In this document: piece after piece, positions 38,146-46,663 of the stretch
Layout of the letters: every line of letters begins with the position of its first letter
How positions within the stretch are numbered: the stretch's first letter is position 1
IMG/VR virus record: IMGVR_UViG_3300027782_000131
Coordinates: 1 to 46,663 of that record
DNA length: 46,663 nucleotides
From: a virus
Reading direction: 5' to 3' (one strand)
Translations under genes and position numbers: made by a program
The notes under the pieces: model-generated
Told to the model about the DNA's origin: nothing
The model's input: only the letters and a program-made list of their open reading frames with translations
Databases searched by the model: none

Positions 38146-39543
38146 ATGTCTCCACTTAATCCATTTTTTCTACAAGGTTCTACAGGTGAACAGAGATTAG
38201 TTCAGGATTTAATTAATGAACAATTAAGAATGTATGGACAAGATGTAGTATACCTTCCTAGAAAAATTATTAATAAAAAAACTGTTATTAAAGAAATAGT
38301 TGCATCAAAATTTGATGATTCTTTTAGAATTGAAGCATATTTGATGAATTATCAGGGATTTGGTGGTCAAGGAGATATATTATCAAAATTTGGAGTTCAA
38401 ACTACAGATCAACTTACTTTAATAATTTCAAAAGAAAGATATGAAGATTTTATAAGTCCATTTTTAAGTGGAGATACACAAGTACAATTATCTACAAGAC
38501 CAGAAGAAGGAGATTTGATATATTTACCATTAGATAATACAATATTTGAAATTAAATACGTAGAAGGAAAAGCACCATTCTATCAGTTGAATAATTTATA
38601 TGTTTATGAATTGAGATGCGAAGTATTTGATTATGCATCTGATGATATTATTGATACCTCACTATCTGAAGTTGATGAATCGGTGGAAGATTTTGGATAT
38701 ATTACAACAATCAATATGGTTGGTATTGCTGCAACTTCTGCAACAGCATCTATCAATTTAAGTGTTCCAATCGGTAAATCAGTTTCAAGTATAGATTTAA
38801 TCAATGATGGAACTGGATATTTGTCTACTCCTGTTGTATCAATTTCAACTTCACCAAATGGTATTTCAGCAACAGCAGTTGCAATTATGACTCATCGTTC
38901 TGGACAAACTGGAAGTTCTATTGATAAAATTTTAATAATTAATCCAGGATATGGATATACAATTGAACCAACTGTAACAATAAGAGCAAATTCTGGTTCT
39001 GGAGCAATTGCAAAAGCAGTCCTTTCTAATGGTTCACTTTCAAATATTAATATAATTGATTCTGGATTTGAATATTCATCAGCACCAGTAGTTTCAATTT
39101 CCACTGCTCCTTATGGTGGAACAAATGCCTCTGCAGAAGCGTTTATAAATTCAGATGGAGAAGTTACTTCTATAGGATATATCAATGCTGGTGCGGGGTA
39201 TACAGCAGCACCATCCATTACATTCACATTACCTTCTGGCAGTTCATATGGAAATTATAAATTTAATGAAATTGTAAAGGGAGTTTCAACAGGAACAACT
39301 GCTTATGTATCTAAATGGGATTCCGATACTAGAAAACTTGAAGTTAAAGTTGCTAGTGGAACATTTGCACTTGGAGAAAATATCGTTGGTTTGGGAACAA
39401 CTAGTGGTTATAGTGCAAGTTATAAAGTTTTATCAATAGACAGAGATGATTTGTATGATCCATATGCAGAAAATATTTCCATAGAAGATGAAGCAGACAA
39501 TATTCTAGATTTTAGTGAAAGAAATCCTTTTGGAGATTATTAA
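38146..39543 (+). CDS. 14: Neck protein gp14 with repeat insert
   Basis: 465 residues against 256 in T4. The N-terminal ~195 residues are the gp14 part (NPFFLQGSTGEQRLVQDLIN, MYGQDVVYLPRKIINKKTVI, FGVQTTDQLTLIISKERYED, RPEEGDLIYLPLDNTIFEIK). Residues ~210-370 are four GxGY...P...A beta repeats (NDGTGYLSTPVVSI; NPGYGYTIEPTVTI; DSGFEYSSAPVVSI; NAGAGYTAAPSITF). A short conserved end follows (NISIEDEADNILDFSERNPFG). The insert may form neck decorations or whisker sites. Acts with gp13 in head completion. Confidence 0.92.
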   Translation: MSPLNPFFLQGSTGEQRLVQDLINEQLRMYGQDVVYLPRKIINKKTVIKEIVASKFDDSFRIEAYLMNYQGFGGQGDILSKFGVQTTDQLTLIISKERYEDFISPFLSGDTQVQLSTRPEEGDLIYLPLDNTIFEIKYVEGKAPFYQLNNLYVYELRCEVFDYASDDIIDTSLSEVDESVEDFGYITTINMVGIAATSATASINLSVPIGKSVSSIDLINDGTGYLSTPVVSISTSPNGISATAVAIMTHRSGQTGSSIDKILIINPGYGYTIEPTVTIRANSGSGAIAKAVLSNGSLSNINIIDSGFEYSSAPVVSISTAPYGGTNASAEAFINSDGEVTSIGYINAGAGYTAAPSITFTLPSGSSYGNYKFNEIVKGVSTGTTAYVSKWDSDTRKLEVKVASGTFALGENIVGLGTTSGYSASYKVLSIDRDDLYDPYAENISIEDEADNILDFSERNPFGDY

Positions 39544-39544
39544 A

Positions 39545-39552
39545 TCTAAATA
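39545..39552 (+). promoter_or_regulatory. Late promoter-like motif before gp15
   Basis: TCTAAATA two bases after the gp14 stop, 21 nt upstream of ATG 39574. One mismatch to TATAAATA; the CTAAATA form recurs at 41047. Confidence 0.45.
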
Positions 39553-39573
39553 ATTAATAAAACTTTTAATATT

Positions 39574-40626
39574 ATGTTTGGACAATACTACTATCACGAA
39601 ATAATTAGAAATACCATCGTTGCTTTTGGTACTCTTTTTAATACGATTGATATTAAGCACAAAAAACAAAATGATGAAGATTATAGTATTATTAGAGTTC
39701 CAATTGCTTATGGTCCAGTAGAAAAGTTTCTTGCTAGATTAGAACAAAAACCAGACTTAAGAAAAAGAGTATCAATAACACTTCCAAGAATGTCATTTGA
39801 AATGACTAGTATTCGTTATGATAATAGTAGAAAGATTTCTACTATGCAAACATTTAAAGCAATAAGTCAAACTGATAATAAAACTATAAAAAAAATGTTT
39901 ATGCCTGTTCCGTACAACATAGGCATACAACTTTCTATTATGACTCAATACAATGAAGATGCTTTGCAAATTGTAGAGCAAATTTTACCTTATTTCCAAC
40001 CATCTTTCAATCTTTCTGTAGATTTAGTATCTTCTATTGGAGAAAAGAGAGATATTCCAATGATTCTGGAAGATGTATCATTTAAAGATAATTATGATAG
40101 TGGTTATGAAGAAAAAAGAACTATAATTTATACATTAGATTTTACAGCAAAAACTTATCTATTTGGACCTGTTCCAAATTCCGACGAAGGATTTATCAAA
40201 AAAGTACAAGTTGATTATTACAGCAATACAAATACTAAAAATGCTTCTAGACAACTCAGATATATTGCAGAGCCAAGAGCAATAACAGATTATAATGACG
40301 ATCATACTACAACATTATCAGAAAATATTGACGATCAAATAACAAAATTTGATGTTGGAAATTCTACAAATCTATCTATTGATGATTATATTCAAATTGA
40401 TACTGAATCAATGATGATTAAATCAATTAATGGAAATACAATAACTGTAGTAAGAGGCAAAGATAGCACACCAATTGAATCTCACACAAATGGAAGTTAT
40501 ATTAATTTAATTAATTCTCTAGATGATGATTTAATAGAGCAAACTGATGATTTTGGATTTAATGAATATCGTTACGATTACAATGATGGAAAAGTATATA
40601 GTCCATCTAAAGGTATTGATGTATGA
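39574..40626 (+). CDS. 15: Tail sheath stabiliser and completion protein gp15
   Basis: 350 residues against 272 in T4. The conserved region covers residues 1-~230: MFGQYYYHEIIRNTIVAFGT, IIRVPIAYGPVEKFLARLEQ, ITLPRMSFEMTSIRYDNSRK, VPYNIGIQLSIMTQYNEDAL, LDFTAKTYLFGPVP. In T4, the gp15 hexamer caps the tail and binds the neck. Residues ~272-313 add an ES...VVRGKDSTPIESHTNGSYI unit seen also in the gp7-type and DUF4815 proteins. The stop overlaps the gp16 start (ATGA). Confidence 0.94.
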   Translation: MFGQYYYHEIIRNTIVAFGTLFNTIDIKHKKQNDEDYSIIRVPIAYGPVEKFLARLEQKPDLRKRVSITLPRMSFEMTSIRYDNSRKISTMQTFKAISQTDNKTIKKMFMPVPYNIGIQLSIMTQYNEDALQIVEQILPYFQPSFNLSVDLVSSIGEKRDIPMILEDVSFKDNYDSGYEEKRTIIYTLDFTAKTYLFGPVPNSDEGFIKKVQVDYYSNTNTKNASRQLRYIAEPRAITDYNDDHTTTLSENIDDQITKFDVGNSTNLSIDDYIQIDTESMMIKSINGNTITVVRGKDSTPIESHTNGSYINLINSLDDDLIEQTDDFGFNEYRYDYNDGKVYSPSKGIDV

Positions 40627-41054
40627 ATAATAAATTTGATAACATAAATGAAGCATTGGAGATAGAAGCAACTCCCATAGAAAAGGAAATTGTAAAAAGA
40701 TCCCCATCAAAATTATCTAGACCGACAGATAAAAATGATTTAGATGCCGATTATGAATACACAAGAGGACATTATTATGCTTTATTAGAAAAAGGACAAG
40801 AAGCAATTGATAGTATATTGGAATTAGCACAAAGTTCAGAAAAAGCAAGAGATTTTGAAGTTGCACTTCAAGGAATTAAAAATATTGCCGACGTTGCCGA
40901 TAAACTTATGGATTTACAACAAAAAAATAAAAAAATAAGAGAAGAAGAAACAAAACGACCATCTACAGTAAACAATTCTGTATTCATTGGTTCAACGGCA
41001 GATCTCCACAAATTAATTAAAAATGGGATAAACCCTGAAGATAAAACTAAATAA
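40623..41054 (+). CDS. 16: Terminase small subunit gp16
   Basis: 143 residues against 164 in T4. The helical core is DADYEYTRGHYYALLEKGQE AIDSILELAQ, DFEVALQGIKNIADVADKLM DLQQ. The C-terminal tail NSVFIGSTADLHKLIKNG is the conserved segment that probably contacts the large subunit. It recognises phage DNA and regulates gp17. It starts inside the gp15 stop. Between it and gp17 lie a 449-aa gene and a 60-aa gene, whereas T4 has the two terminase genes adjacent. Confidence 0.9.
   Translation: MNNKFDNINEALEIEATPIEKEIVKRSPSKLSRPTDKNDLDADYEYTRGHYYALLEKGQEAIDSILELAQSSEKARDFEVALQGIKNIADVADKLMDLQQKNKKIREEETKRPSTVNNSVFIGSTADLHKLIKNGINPEDKTK
41047..41053 (+). promoter_or_regulatory. Late promoter-like motif before the 449-aa gene
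   Basis: CTAAATA at the end of gp16, 21 nt upstream of ATG 41075, the same distance as the TCTAAATA motif before gp15. It overlaps coding sequence, so chance is possible. Confidence 0.35.
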
Positions 41055-41074
41055 TAAAAGGTAGAGAAAAAACA

Positions 41075-42424
41075 ATGAGCATTAACTCTTTTAAAAATTG
41101 GAGATTCATTACAGATATGATGATTTGCAATTCCATCATATCGGAAGATTATGAATTTTCAATGGCAAGAAGTGAGTTAAAAACTGCACAAAGTGCCATT
41201 GGTAGATTATTAAAAAAATTAAATGGAGAGGGAAATTTAGAAGCTTGGATACAATCAAAAATTACGAAAGCTGCTGATTATATTGATACTGTTGCTGATT
41301 ATATGGATAGTGGAGAGTCGGAAACAGAAGTTAATGAGCAATTAAAACCACACAAAACTGTAGAGCAAATTGCAAGGAAACATCGTATGAATGTCTCGGA
41401 TATTCAGAAGCAACTTGATATGGGTGCTCCTATTGAACACGAACACACAAAAGATAAAACTTTAGCAATTGATATTGCTCTTCAACATCTTGATGAAATT
41501 CCAGATTATTATACTCGTTTGAAAAAAATGGAAGCATCTGCTAAAAAAGAGCATAAAAAGTTTAAAGATGTTAAAGAGACAGTGACAATTGAAGATGCAA
41601 ATGGGAATACTTTTTTGGAAGTTATTGATTTAATCAAACCAGAAAAAATGAAAGGCATTAGTGAAGGAAGAAAATCAGGAGATTATTCTTTACACGATTG
41701 GTTTTCCAAAAGTAAATCAAAAGATGGAAAACCAGGATGGGTTCAATTGGGAGGGAAATATGCTGGGAAACCTTGTGCGAAGCAACCAGGACAAAATACT
41801 AAACCAAAATGTGGTTCGTCAAAAATGGCTGCAAATATGTCTGATGATGAAGAAAATGCAGCAGCAAGAAGAAAGAGAAAAGAAGATCCAAACCCAGACA
41901 GAAAAGGTAAGGCAATAAATGTTGCAACAGAAGAGTATGTAGAAGAAGATGCCTGTAAAACAAAAGTCAAATCGAGGTATAAAGTTTGGCCTAGTGCTTA
42001 TGCTTCTGGAGCATTAGTCAAATGCCGTAAAGTTGGTGCTGCAAATTGGGGAACTAAATCAGAGGCAGTTGAAGAAAAAAGATATTGCACTTTATGCAAA
42101 AAAGATGAAGTAAAGTCTGATTGTTCATATGGTCCAAAAATGTGGGAAAAGTTTTCAATTGCAAAAGTCACTCCAACAAATGAAAGCTATTTGAGGATAC
42201 AAACTCGTGGAACAACTTATAGTATACTACTAAATTGGAGAGGAAAATATATTACATCGCAAATGTTTTTTCCACAATTTACAAGACCAACCAAAAAACA
42301 AGTTACGGATGAAGTAAGAAAAATTTATCCAAATGCAATTGTCTTATCATTTAATCCATCAACAAAAGACCCAACAAAACCATTATTATTTACTGGAGAT
42401 GCAAATGGACCCAAACAGTATTGA
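41075..42424 (+). CDS. Composite DUF5661/Cys-rich protein between terminase genes
   Basis: 449 residues, mosaic. Residues 1-80 are helical. Residues ~90-155 look like DUF5661 (MGAPIEHEHTKDKTLAIDIA, LQHLDEIPDYYTRLKKMEAS). Residues ~205-300 match a DUF5872-like, Lys-rich segment (KDGKPGWVQLGGKYAGKPCA, then RRKRKEDPNPDRKGKAINVA). Next come YKVWPSAYASGALVKCRKVG AANWG and a CxxC pair (YCTLCKKDEVKSDC), then a C-terminal alpha/beta domain. Similar modules occur in cyanophage proteins. The basic and Cys-rich parts hint at DNA binding, perhaps linked to packaging, but function is unknown. Overlaps the next gene by 20 nt. Confidence 0.75.
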   Translation: MSINSFKNWRFITDMMICNSIISEDYEFSMARSELKTAQSAIGRLLKKLNGEGNLEAWIQSKITKAADYIDTVADYMDSGESETEVNEQLKPHKTVEQIARKHRMNVSDIQKQLDMGAPIEHEHTKDKTLAIDIALQHLDEIPDYYTRLKKMEASAKKEHKKFKDVKETVTIEDANGNTFLEVIDLIKPEKMKGISEGRKSGDYSLHDWFSKSKSKDGKPGWVQLGGKYAGKPCAKQPGQNTKPKCGSSKMAANMSDDEENAAARRKRKEDPNPDRKGKAINVATEEYVEEDACKTKVKSRYKVWPSAYASGALVKCRKVGAANWGTKSEAVEEKRYCTLCKKDEVKSDCSYGPKMWEKFSIAKVTPTNESYLRIQTRGTTYSILLNWRGKYITSQMFFPQFTRPTKKQVTDEVRKIYPNAIVLSFNPSTKDPTKPLLFTGDANGPKQY

Positions 42425-42587
42425 ACTTGATAATTTGAGTAAAATATTTGAATATGAAAAAATTTCAAGAGAAATAGATAGTTGTGATGATATAAAATTT
42501 GTAAAAAATCTTGCCAAATCTTTCATTAAACTTTATTTCAAGCAACAAGAAACATTATTCACAATAGAAACAAACATAATTAAATAA
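42405..42587 (+). CDS. Small conserved protein before gp17
   Basis: 60 residues from ATG 42405 (MDPNSIELDNLSKIFEYEKI, SREIDSCDDIKFVKNLAKSF, IKLYFKQQETLFTIETNIIK). GGAG at 42394-42397 lies 7 nt before the ATG and decides the start against the longer in-frame reading from 42333. Helical and charged. A protein of this type precedes gp17 in cyanophages as I recall. Overlaps the upstream gene by 20 nt and shares one base with the gp17 start (TAATG). Perhaps a packaging accessory; not shown. Confidence 0.78.
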   Translation: MDPNSIELDNLSKIFEYEKISREIDSCDDIKFVKNLAKSFIKLYFKQQETLFTIETNIIK

Positions 42588-44236
42588 TGGTTGAAAAACA
42601 TTATAAGGGAAATCCAAATTTAAAAGCTGAAAACGTTCAAATTGAATTTACTAAAGAAAATATTGAAGAGTATATAAGATGTAAAGAAGATCCAATATAT
42701 TTTGCAAAAAATTATATTAAAATTGTCTCTCTTGATGAGGGATTAATTCCATTCAGTATGTATGATTTTCAGGAAGAATTAATTACAAACTTTCACGAAA
42801 ATAGATTTAATATTGCAAAACTTCCCAGACAAACAGGAAAATCAACAACTGTTGTATCGTATCTTCTTCACTATGCTCTTTTTAATGACAATATAAGAAT
42901 TGCAATTCTAGCAAACAAAGCAGCAACTGCAATAGAACTTTTAGGTAGATTGCAACTGTCTTATGAGAATTTACCAAAGTGGTTGCAGCAAGGTGTTGGT
43001 TCTTGGAACAAAGGTTCTTTAGAACTTGAAAACGGATCTAAAATTGTAGCAGCATCCACATCATCATCTGCTGTTAGAGGAAACTCTTTTAATATTATTT
43101 TCTTGGACGAATTTGCGTTCATTCCAAATCACATTGCAGAACAGTTTTTCTCTTCTGTATATCCTACTATTTCTTCAGGACAAAGCACAAAAGTTATTAT
43201 CATCTCAACTCCTAATGGGATGAATATGTTTTATAAACTTTGGCATGATGCTGAAAGAGGAAAGAATGGTTATATTCCATTGGAAGTCCATTGGTCTGCG
43301 GTGCCTGGAAGAGATGCAGAGTGGAAACGACAAACGATTGCAAACACTTCCGAAAGACAATTCACACAAGAGTTTGAGTGCGAATTTTTGGGATCTGTTG
43401 ACACATTAATTACTCCGTCAAAACTTAGATCAATGGTCTATGAAGATCCATTAAAAAGGAATAAAGGTCTTGATGTATATTATGAACCAATAGAGGACAA
43501 TAGTTATTTGATGACTGTTGACGTTTCTAGAGGTATGAGTAATGACTATTCTGCATTTGTAGTTTTTGATATTACCACTTTCCCATATAGAGTTGTTGCA
43601 AAATATAGAAATAATGAAATAAAACCAATGCTTTTTCCAAATATCATACAAGATGTTGCAAAAGCATACAATAAATGTTTTGTTTTAGTTGAGGTTAATG
43701 ATATTGGAGAACAAGTATCAACAATACTTCACTTTGATTTAGAATATGATAATATTTTAATGTGTTCAATGAGGGGTAGGGCAGGACAATTAGTTGGGCA
43801 AGGATTTTCTGGAAAGAAATCTCAACTTGGTGTAAAAATGTCCAAAACTGTAAAAAAAGTTGGATGTTCAAATTTAAAGACAATCATAGAAGATGATAAA
43901 TTGATAATTAGTGATTATGATATTATTAGTGAATTAACCACCTTTATTCAAAAGAATCAATCGTTTGAAGCAGAAGAAGGTTGTAATGATGACTTGGCAA
44001 TGTGTTTAGTGATTTTTGCTTGGTTGGTCATTCAGGATTATTTTAGAGAAATGACGGACAATGATGTTCGCAAAAGAATATACGAAGAACAAAAAGATCA
44101 GATTGAAGCAGATATGTCTCCTTTTGGGTTTATTTCTGATGGAATAAATGAAGAAACTTCATTTGTTGATGTTGATGGTGATAGATGGCACATTGATGAA
44201 TACGGTGATAGATCATATATGTGGGAATACAACTAA
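42587..44236 (+). CDS. 17: Terminase large subunit gp17
   Basis: 549 residues against 610 in T4. The N-terminal ATPase has Walker A RQTGKST (81-87) and Walker B IIFLDE (170-175), with coupling motif STPNG near 207-211. The C-terminal RNase H-like nuclease has the acidic residues in VDVSRGMSND (D312, D320), VEVND (E369, D372) and NDDLAMCL (D468, D469). It is the packaging motor: it translocates DNA into the prohead and cuts concatemers. A near-T4-size core with no truncation. Confidence 0.96.
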   Translation: MVEKHYKGNPNLKAENVQIEFTKENIEEYIRCKEDPIYFAKNYIKIVSLDEGLIPFSMYDFQEELITNFHENRFNIAKLPRQTGKSTTVVSYLLHYALFNDNIRIAILANKAATAIELLGRLQLSYENLPKWLQQGVGSWNKGSLELENGSKIVAASTSSSAVRGNSFNIIFLDEFAFIPNHIAEQFFSSVYPTISSGQSTKVIIISTPNGMNMFYKLWHDAERGKNGYIPLEVHWSAVPGRDAEWKRQTIANTSERQFTQEFECEFLGSVDTLITPSKLRSMVYEDPLKRNKGLDVYYEPIEDNSYLMTVDVSRGMSNDYSAFVVFDITTFPYRVVAKYRNNEIKPMLFPNIIQDVAKAYNKCFVLVEVNDIGEQVSTILHFDLEYDNILMCSMRGRAGQLVGQGFSGKKSQLGVKMSKTVKKVGCSNLKTIIEDDKLIISDYDIISELTTFIQKNQSFEAEEGCNDDLAMCLVIFAWLVIQDYFREMTDNDVRKRIYEEQKDQIEADMSPFGFISDGINEETSFVDVDGDRWHIDEYGDRSYMWEYN

Positions 44237-44247
44237 AATTAGTAATT

Positions 44248-44255
44248 TATAAATA
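44248..44255 (+). promoter_or_regulatory. T4-type late promoter before gp18
   Basis: Exact TATAAATA in the gp17-gp18 gap, 38 nt upstream of ATG 44293. Strong placement for the highly expressed sheath gene. Confidence 0.75.
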
Positions 44256-44292
44256 CTTCTAGACAAAATGAAACTTCTTTAGAGGGAAAAAC

Positions 44293-46662
44293 ATGTCGCT
44301 AAACTTAGTATCTCCGGGCGTCAAAACGAGAGAAGTTGACTTAACTATTGGGAGAATTGATGCAATTAATGATCAAGTCGGCGCTATAGCAGGACCATTT
44401 GAGAAAGGACCAGTAAATGTTCCTATCTTAATTGAAACTGAAAACGATCTTCTCAAAACATTCGGTAAATCTCTTTCAACTGATGCTCAATATGAGTACT
44501 GGTTAGGTGCATCATCGTATCTCTCGTATGGTGGCATTCTTAGGGTCATTAGAACAGATGGAGACAATTTAAATAACTCAAATGCTGGTGTTTCTGTAGC
44601 ATCAACTACGCTTAAAATTTCTTCATATGAAGATTATATTAACAACCAACAAACTGCAACATCTTGGTATTATGCTGCCAAGAATCCAGGAAAGTGGGCA
44701 AATAATTTAAAAGTTTGCACGATTGATGCTTTTGCAGATCAAACCATTTCTGGCGTGACAACTACTGGTGTATCTGTTGGGATGGGAATTACTCAACCAA
44801 TTGATGGTAGAGTTATTGCTGGTGTTGGATCAACTTCTTCTGCTACTGGTTATTTGAGAGGAATTATCACTGGTGTAGGTGCAAGTGAATTGTATGTAAA
44901 AGTTTCTGCAACAATTTCAGGAACAACAGTTTCGCAAGTTTCTTACACTGAAGGTGGTGTATACGCATTCCAAACTCCAATAACATCTACAGTATCAACA
45001 ACAGTTGGAGTTGCAACAACTTCTGGTTATTTGAGTGAAGCGTTTGATGCTTCAATTACTGGAATTGTAACAACTGGAATTCAACTTGGTGATATTGTTT
45101 CTGGAACAAGTGTATCAGCAGGAACAACAGTTGTTTCTATTGGAACAAGCGCAATTTATGTAGATAAAACAATCACAGCAGGTATTGGAACAACAACGTT
45201 TACTTTCACAAGAGGTTCTACGTCATCAACTGTTTCAAATACAATTCAAGTAATTACCACAGCAGGTGTAACAACTAGTTCAATTACTTCTGCTACATTA
45301 TCAGATTGGTATAACCAACAAACTTTGGGTCTTACTAATACTACAATTTATTGGAAATCTATTGCAGAAAAACCAAAAACTTCACAATATTGTGCAGAAA
45401 GAAATGGTCGTAATGACGAATTCCACCTTGTAGTTGTAGATGATACTGGTTTAGTAACTGGTATTGCTGGAAATGTTTTAGAAAAATATACTTACTTATC
45501 AAAAGCACTTGATGGTAAGATTTCACCATCAGAACCAGTATATTACAAAGATTCTATTGCAAACAAATCTTCATATGTTTTTGCTGGTAAAGCACCAACT
45601 GGATCTGCTACTGGATTTGCATTAACTACTGGACTTACCGCTACTGCAACTGGAAATTGGGGAGTAAATGCACAAGGCATCACATTCAGTGCTGCTGGAA
45701 ATGTAACTTACAATTTAACTGGTGGTGTTGATTATTCTGCAAGTGGTGGAATGAATGCAACACTCGCAAATATTATTTCATCTTATAACATTCTCACCAA
45801 TCCAGCAGAATATTCAGTCAATTTCTTAATTTCTGGACCTTCTGGTGGTGCTACAATTTATGATTCACAAGCAAAAGCAAATGCTTTAATTTCTGTTGCA
45901 GAACAAAGAAGAGATTGTATTGCAGTCATTTCTCCACACAGAGATGGAGTTGTAAATGTTACTAACTCTGACACACAAACACAAAACGTTATTAATTTCT
46001 TTGATTCATTGACTTCATCTTCTTATGCAGTTTTTGATTCTGGATATAAGTATACGTTTGATAGATTCAACAACACCTTTAGATATATTGCTTGTAATGC
46101 AGACGTTGCTGGATTGATGGCTAGAACATCAATCAATCAATATCCTTGGTTCTCTCCTGCTGGTTCTTCCAGAGGTGGAATCAATGGTGCTGTAAAACTT
46201 GCTTACAATCCTTCACAAGCACAAAGAGATTTACTTTATCCGAGAAGAATTAATCCAATTATTTTCTCTCCTGGTGCTGGAATCATCTTATTTGGTGATA
46301 AAACTGCACTCTCTTATGGTTCTGCTTTTGATAGAATCAACGTTCGTCGTTTGTTCTTGACAATTGAAGGAACAATTGAAAGAGCAGCAAGATCACAACT
46401 TTTTGAATTTAATGACGTAATCACAAGATCAAACTTCATCAACATTGTTGAACCATATCTCCGCGATGTTAAATCAAAGAGAGGAATTACTGATTTTGTT
46501 GTTATCTGTGATGAAACAAATAATACTCCCGATGTGATTGATGGAAATCAATTCAGGGCTGATATTTTCGTAAAACCTGCAAGATCAATCAACTTCATTG
46601 GACTTACCTTCGTTGCTACTCGCACTGGAGTAAGTTTTGAAGAAGTCGTTGGAAACGTTTAA
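44293..46662 (+). CDS. 18: Tail sheath protein gp18
   Basis: 789 residues against 659 in T4; complete, with its stop one base before the window ends. The sheath N-terminus is SLNLVSPGVKTREVDLTIGR. The conserved C-terminal domain runs from about 560 (AVISPHRDGVVNVT; YKYTFDRFNNTFRYIACNAD; NINPIIFSPG-like segment; NVRRLFLTIEGTIERAARSQ LFEF; VKPARSINFIGLTFVATRTG). The middle holds a Thr/Ser/Gly-rich insert (~150-345) that probably decorates the outer surface. It polymerises around the tube and contracts at infection. Confidence 0.96.
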   Translation: MSLNLVSPGVKTREVDLTIGRIDAINDQVGAIAGPFEKGPVNVPILIETENDLLKTFGKSLSTDAQYEYWLGASSYLSYGGILRVIRTDGDNLNNSNAGVSVASTTLKISSYEDYINNQQTATSWYYAAKNPGKWANNLKVCTIDAFADQTISGVTTTGVSVGMGITQPIDGRVIAGVGSTSSATGYLRGIITGVGASELYVKVSATISGTTVSQVSYTEGGVYAFQTPITSTVSTTVGVATTSGYLSEAFDASITGIVTTGIQLGDIVSGTSVSAGTTVVSIGTSAIYVDKTITAGIGTTTFTFTRGSTSSTVSNTIQVITTAGVTTSSITSATLSDWYNQQTLGLTNTTIYWKSIAEKPKTSQYCAERNGRNDEFHLVVVDDTGLVTGIAGNVLEKYTYLSKALDGKISPSEPVYYKDSIANKSSYVFAGKAPTGSATGFALTTGLTATATGNWGVNAQGITFSAAGNVTYNLTGGVDYSASGGMNATLANIISSYNILTNPAEYSVNFLISGPSGGATIYDSQAKANALISVAEQRRDCIAVISPHRDGVVNVTNSDTQTQNVINFFDSLTSSSYAVFDSGYKYTFDRFNNTFRYIACNADVAGLMARTSINQYPWFSPAGSSRGGINGAVKLAYNPSQAQRDLLYPRRINPIIFSPGAGIILFGDKTALSYGSAFDRINVRRLFLTIEGTIERAARSQLFEFNDVITRSNFINIVEPYLRDVKSKRGITDFVVICDETNNTPDVIDGNQFRADIFVKPARSINFIGLTFVATRTGVSFEEVVGNV

Positions 46663-46663
46663 T

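Noticed and set aside
1-46663. Window as an integrated prophage
   Set aside because: No integrase, attachment site, repressor or host flanking genes are visible. The gene set is that of a lytic T4-like phage.

Overview
This window comes from the genome of a T4-like (contractile-tailed) phage, most likely a cyanophage. The right-hand 34 kb is the T4 baseplate, neck and packaging block in near-T4 order: gp25, gp6, a giant gp7-type protein, gp8, a giant DUF4815 protein, small fibre-associated proteins, a fibre, gp13, gp14, gp15, gp16, gp17 and gp18. The cyanophage assignment rests on the style of these proteins (very large, repeat-rich gp7 with a YHYH domain) and on small companion genes that I recognise from cyanomyoviruses. 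It is also supported by DnaA-box-like sites of the cyanobacterial type (TTTTCCACA on the minus strand). Nothing in the window is bacterial chromosome, and no photosynthesis gene is present.

Layout. Bases 1-9404 hold about 30 small, mostly uncharacterised genes, all on the plus strand, in short tightly packed operons. Recognisable members are an SF2 helicase, a short ArdA-like antirestriction protein, a DUF2786 protein, a tRNA-Thr(UGU) and a GIY-YIG endonuclease. Ten copies of one regulatory cassette divide this block. Each cassette has a dyad (perfect hairpin or decayed), an A/T-rich element, an extended -10 (TGnTATGAT) lying in a second short dyad, and in most copies a start codon 24-25 nt after the -10. 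In nine of ten copies the centre of the first dyad is exactly 41.5 bp upstream of the first base of the -10.

Bases 9405-10592 are almost non-coding. They hold a 17-bp perfect inverted repeat touching the start codon of a 54-aa possible ribbon-helix-helix protein, four DnaA-box-like sites in helical phase, ten TTCGT repeats, three copies of a 20-bp C6-ATATAGTTT repeat, and an A/T hairpin. This looks like a replication origin or a regulatory centre. Codon choice changes here from CGN/GGT/CTT to AGA/GGA/TTA.

Bases 10593-12479 carry small conserved genes and a glycosyltransferase-like gene behind ordinary promoters. From 12517 onward the virion genes are nearly contiguous, with exact TATAAATA late-promoter motifs ahead of gp8, a 111-aa gene and gp18. 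A second GIY-YIG endonuclease sits between gp13 and gp14. Three kinds of beta-type repeat are shared among the gp7, gp8, DUF4815, gp14 and gp15 proteins.

Inferred use: the left block is expressed early to take over and defend against the host, the central region may start replication or switch expression, and the right block builds the baseplate, neck, sheath and DNA-packaging motor late.
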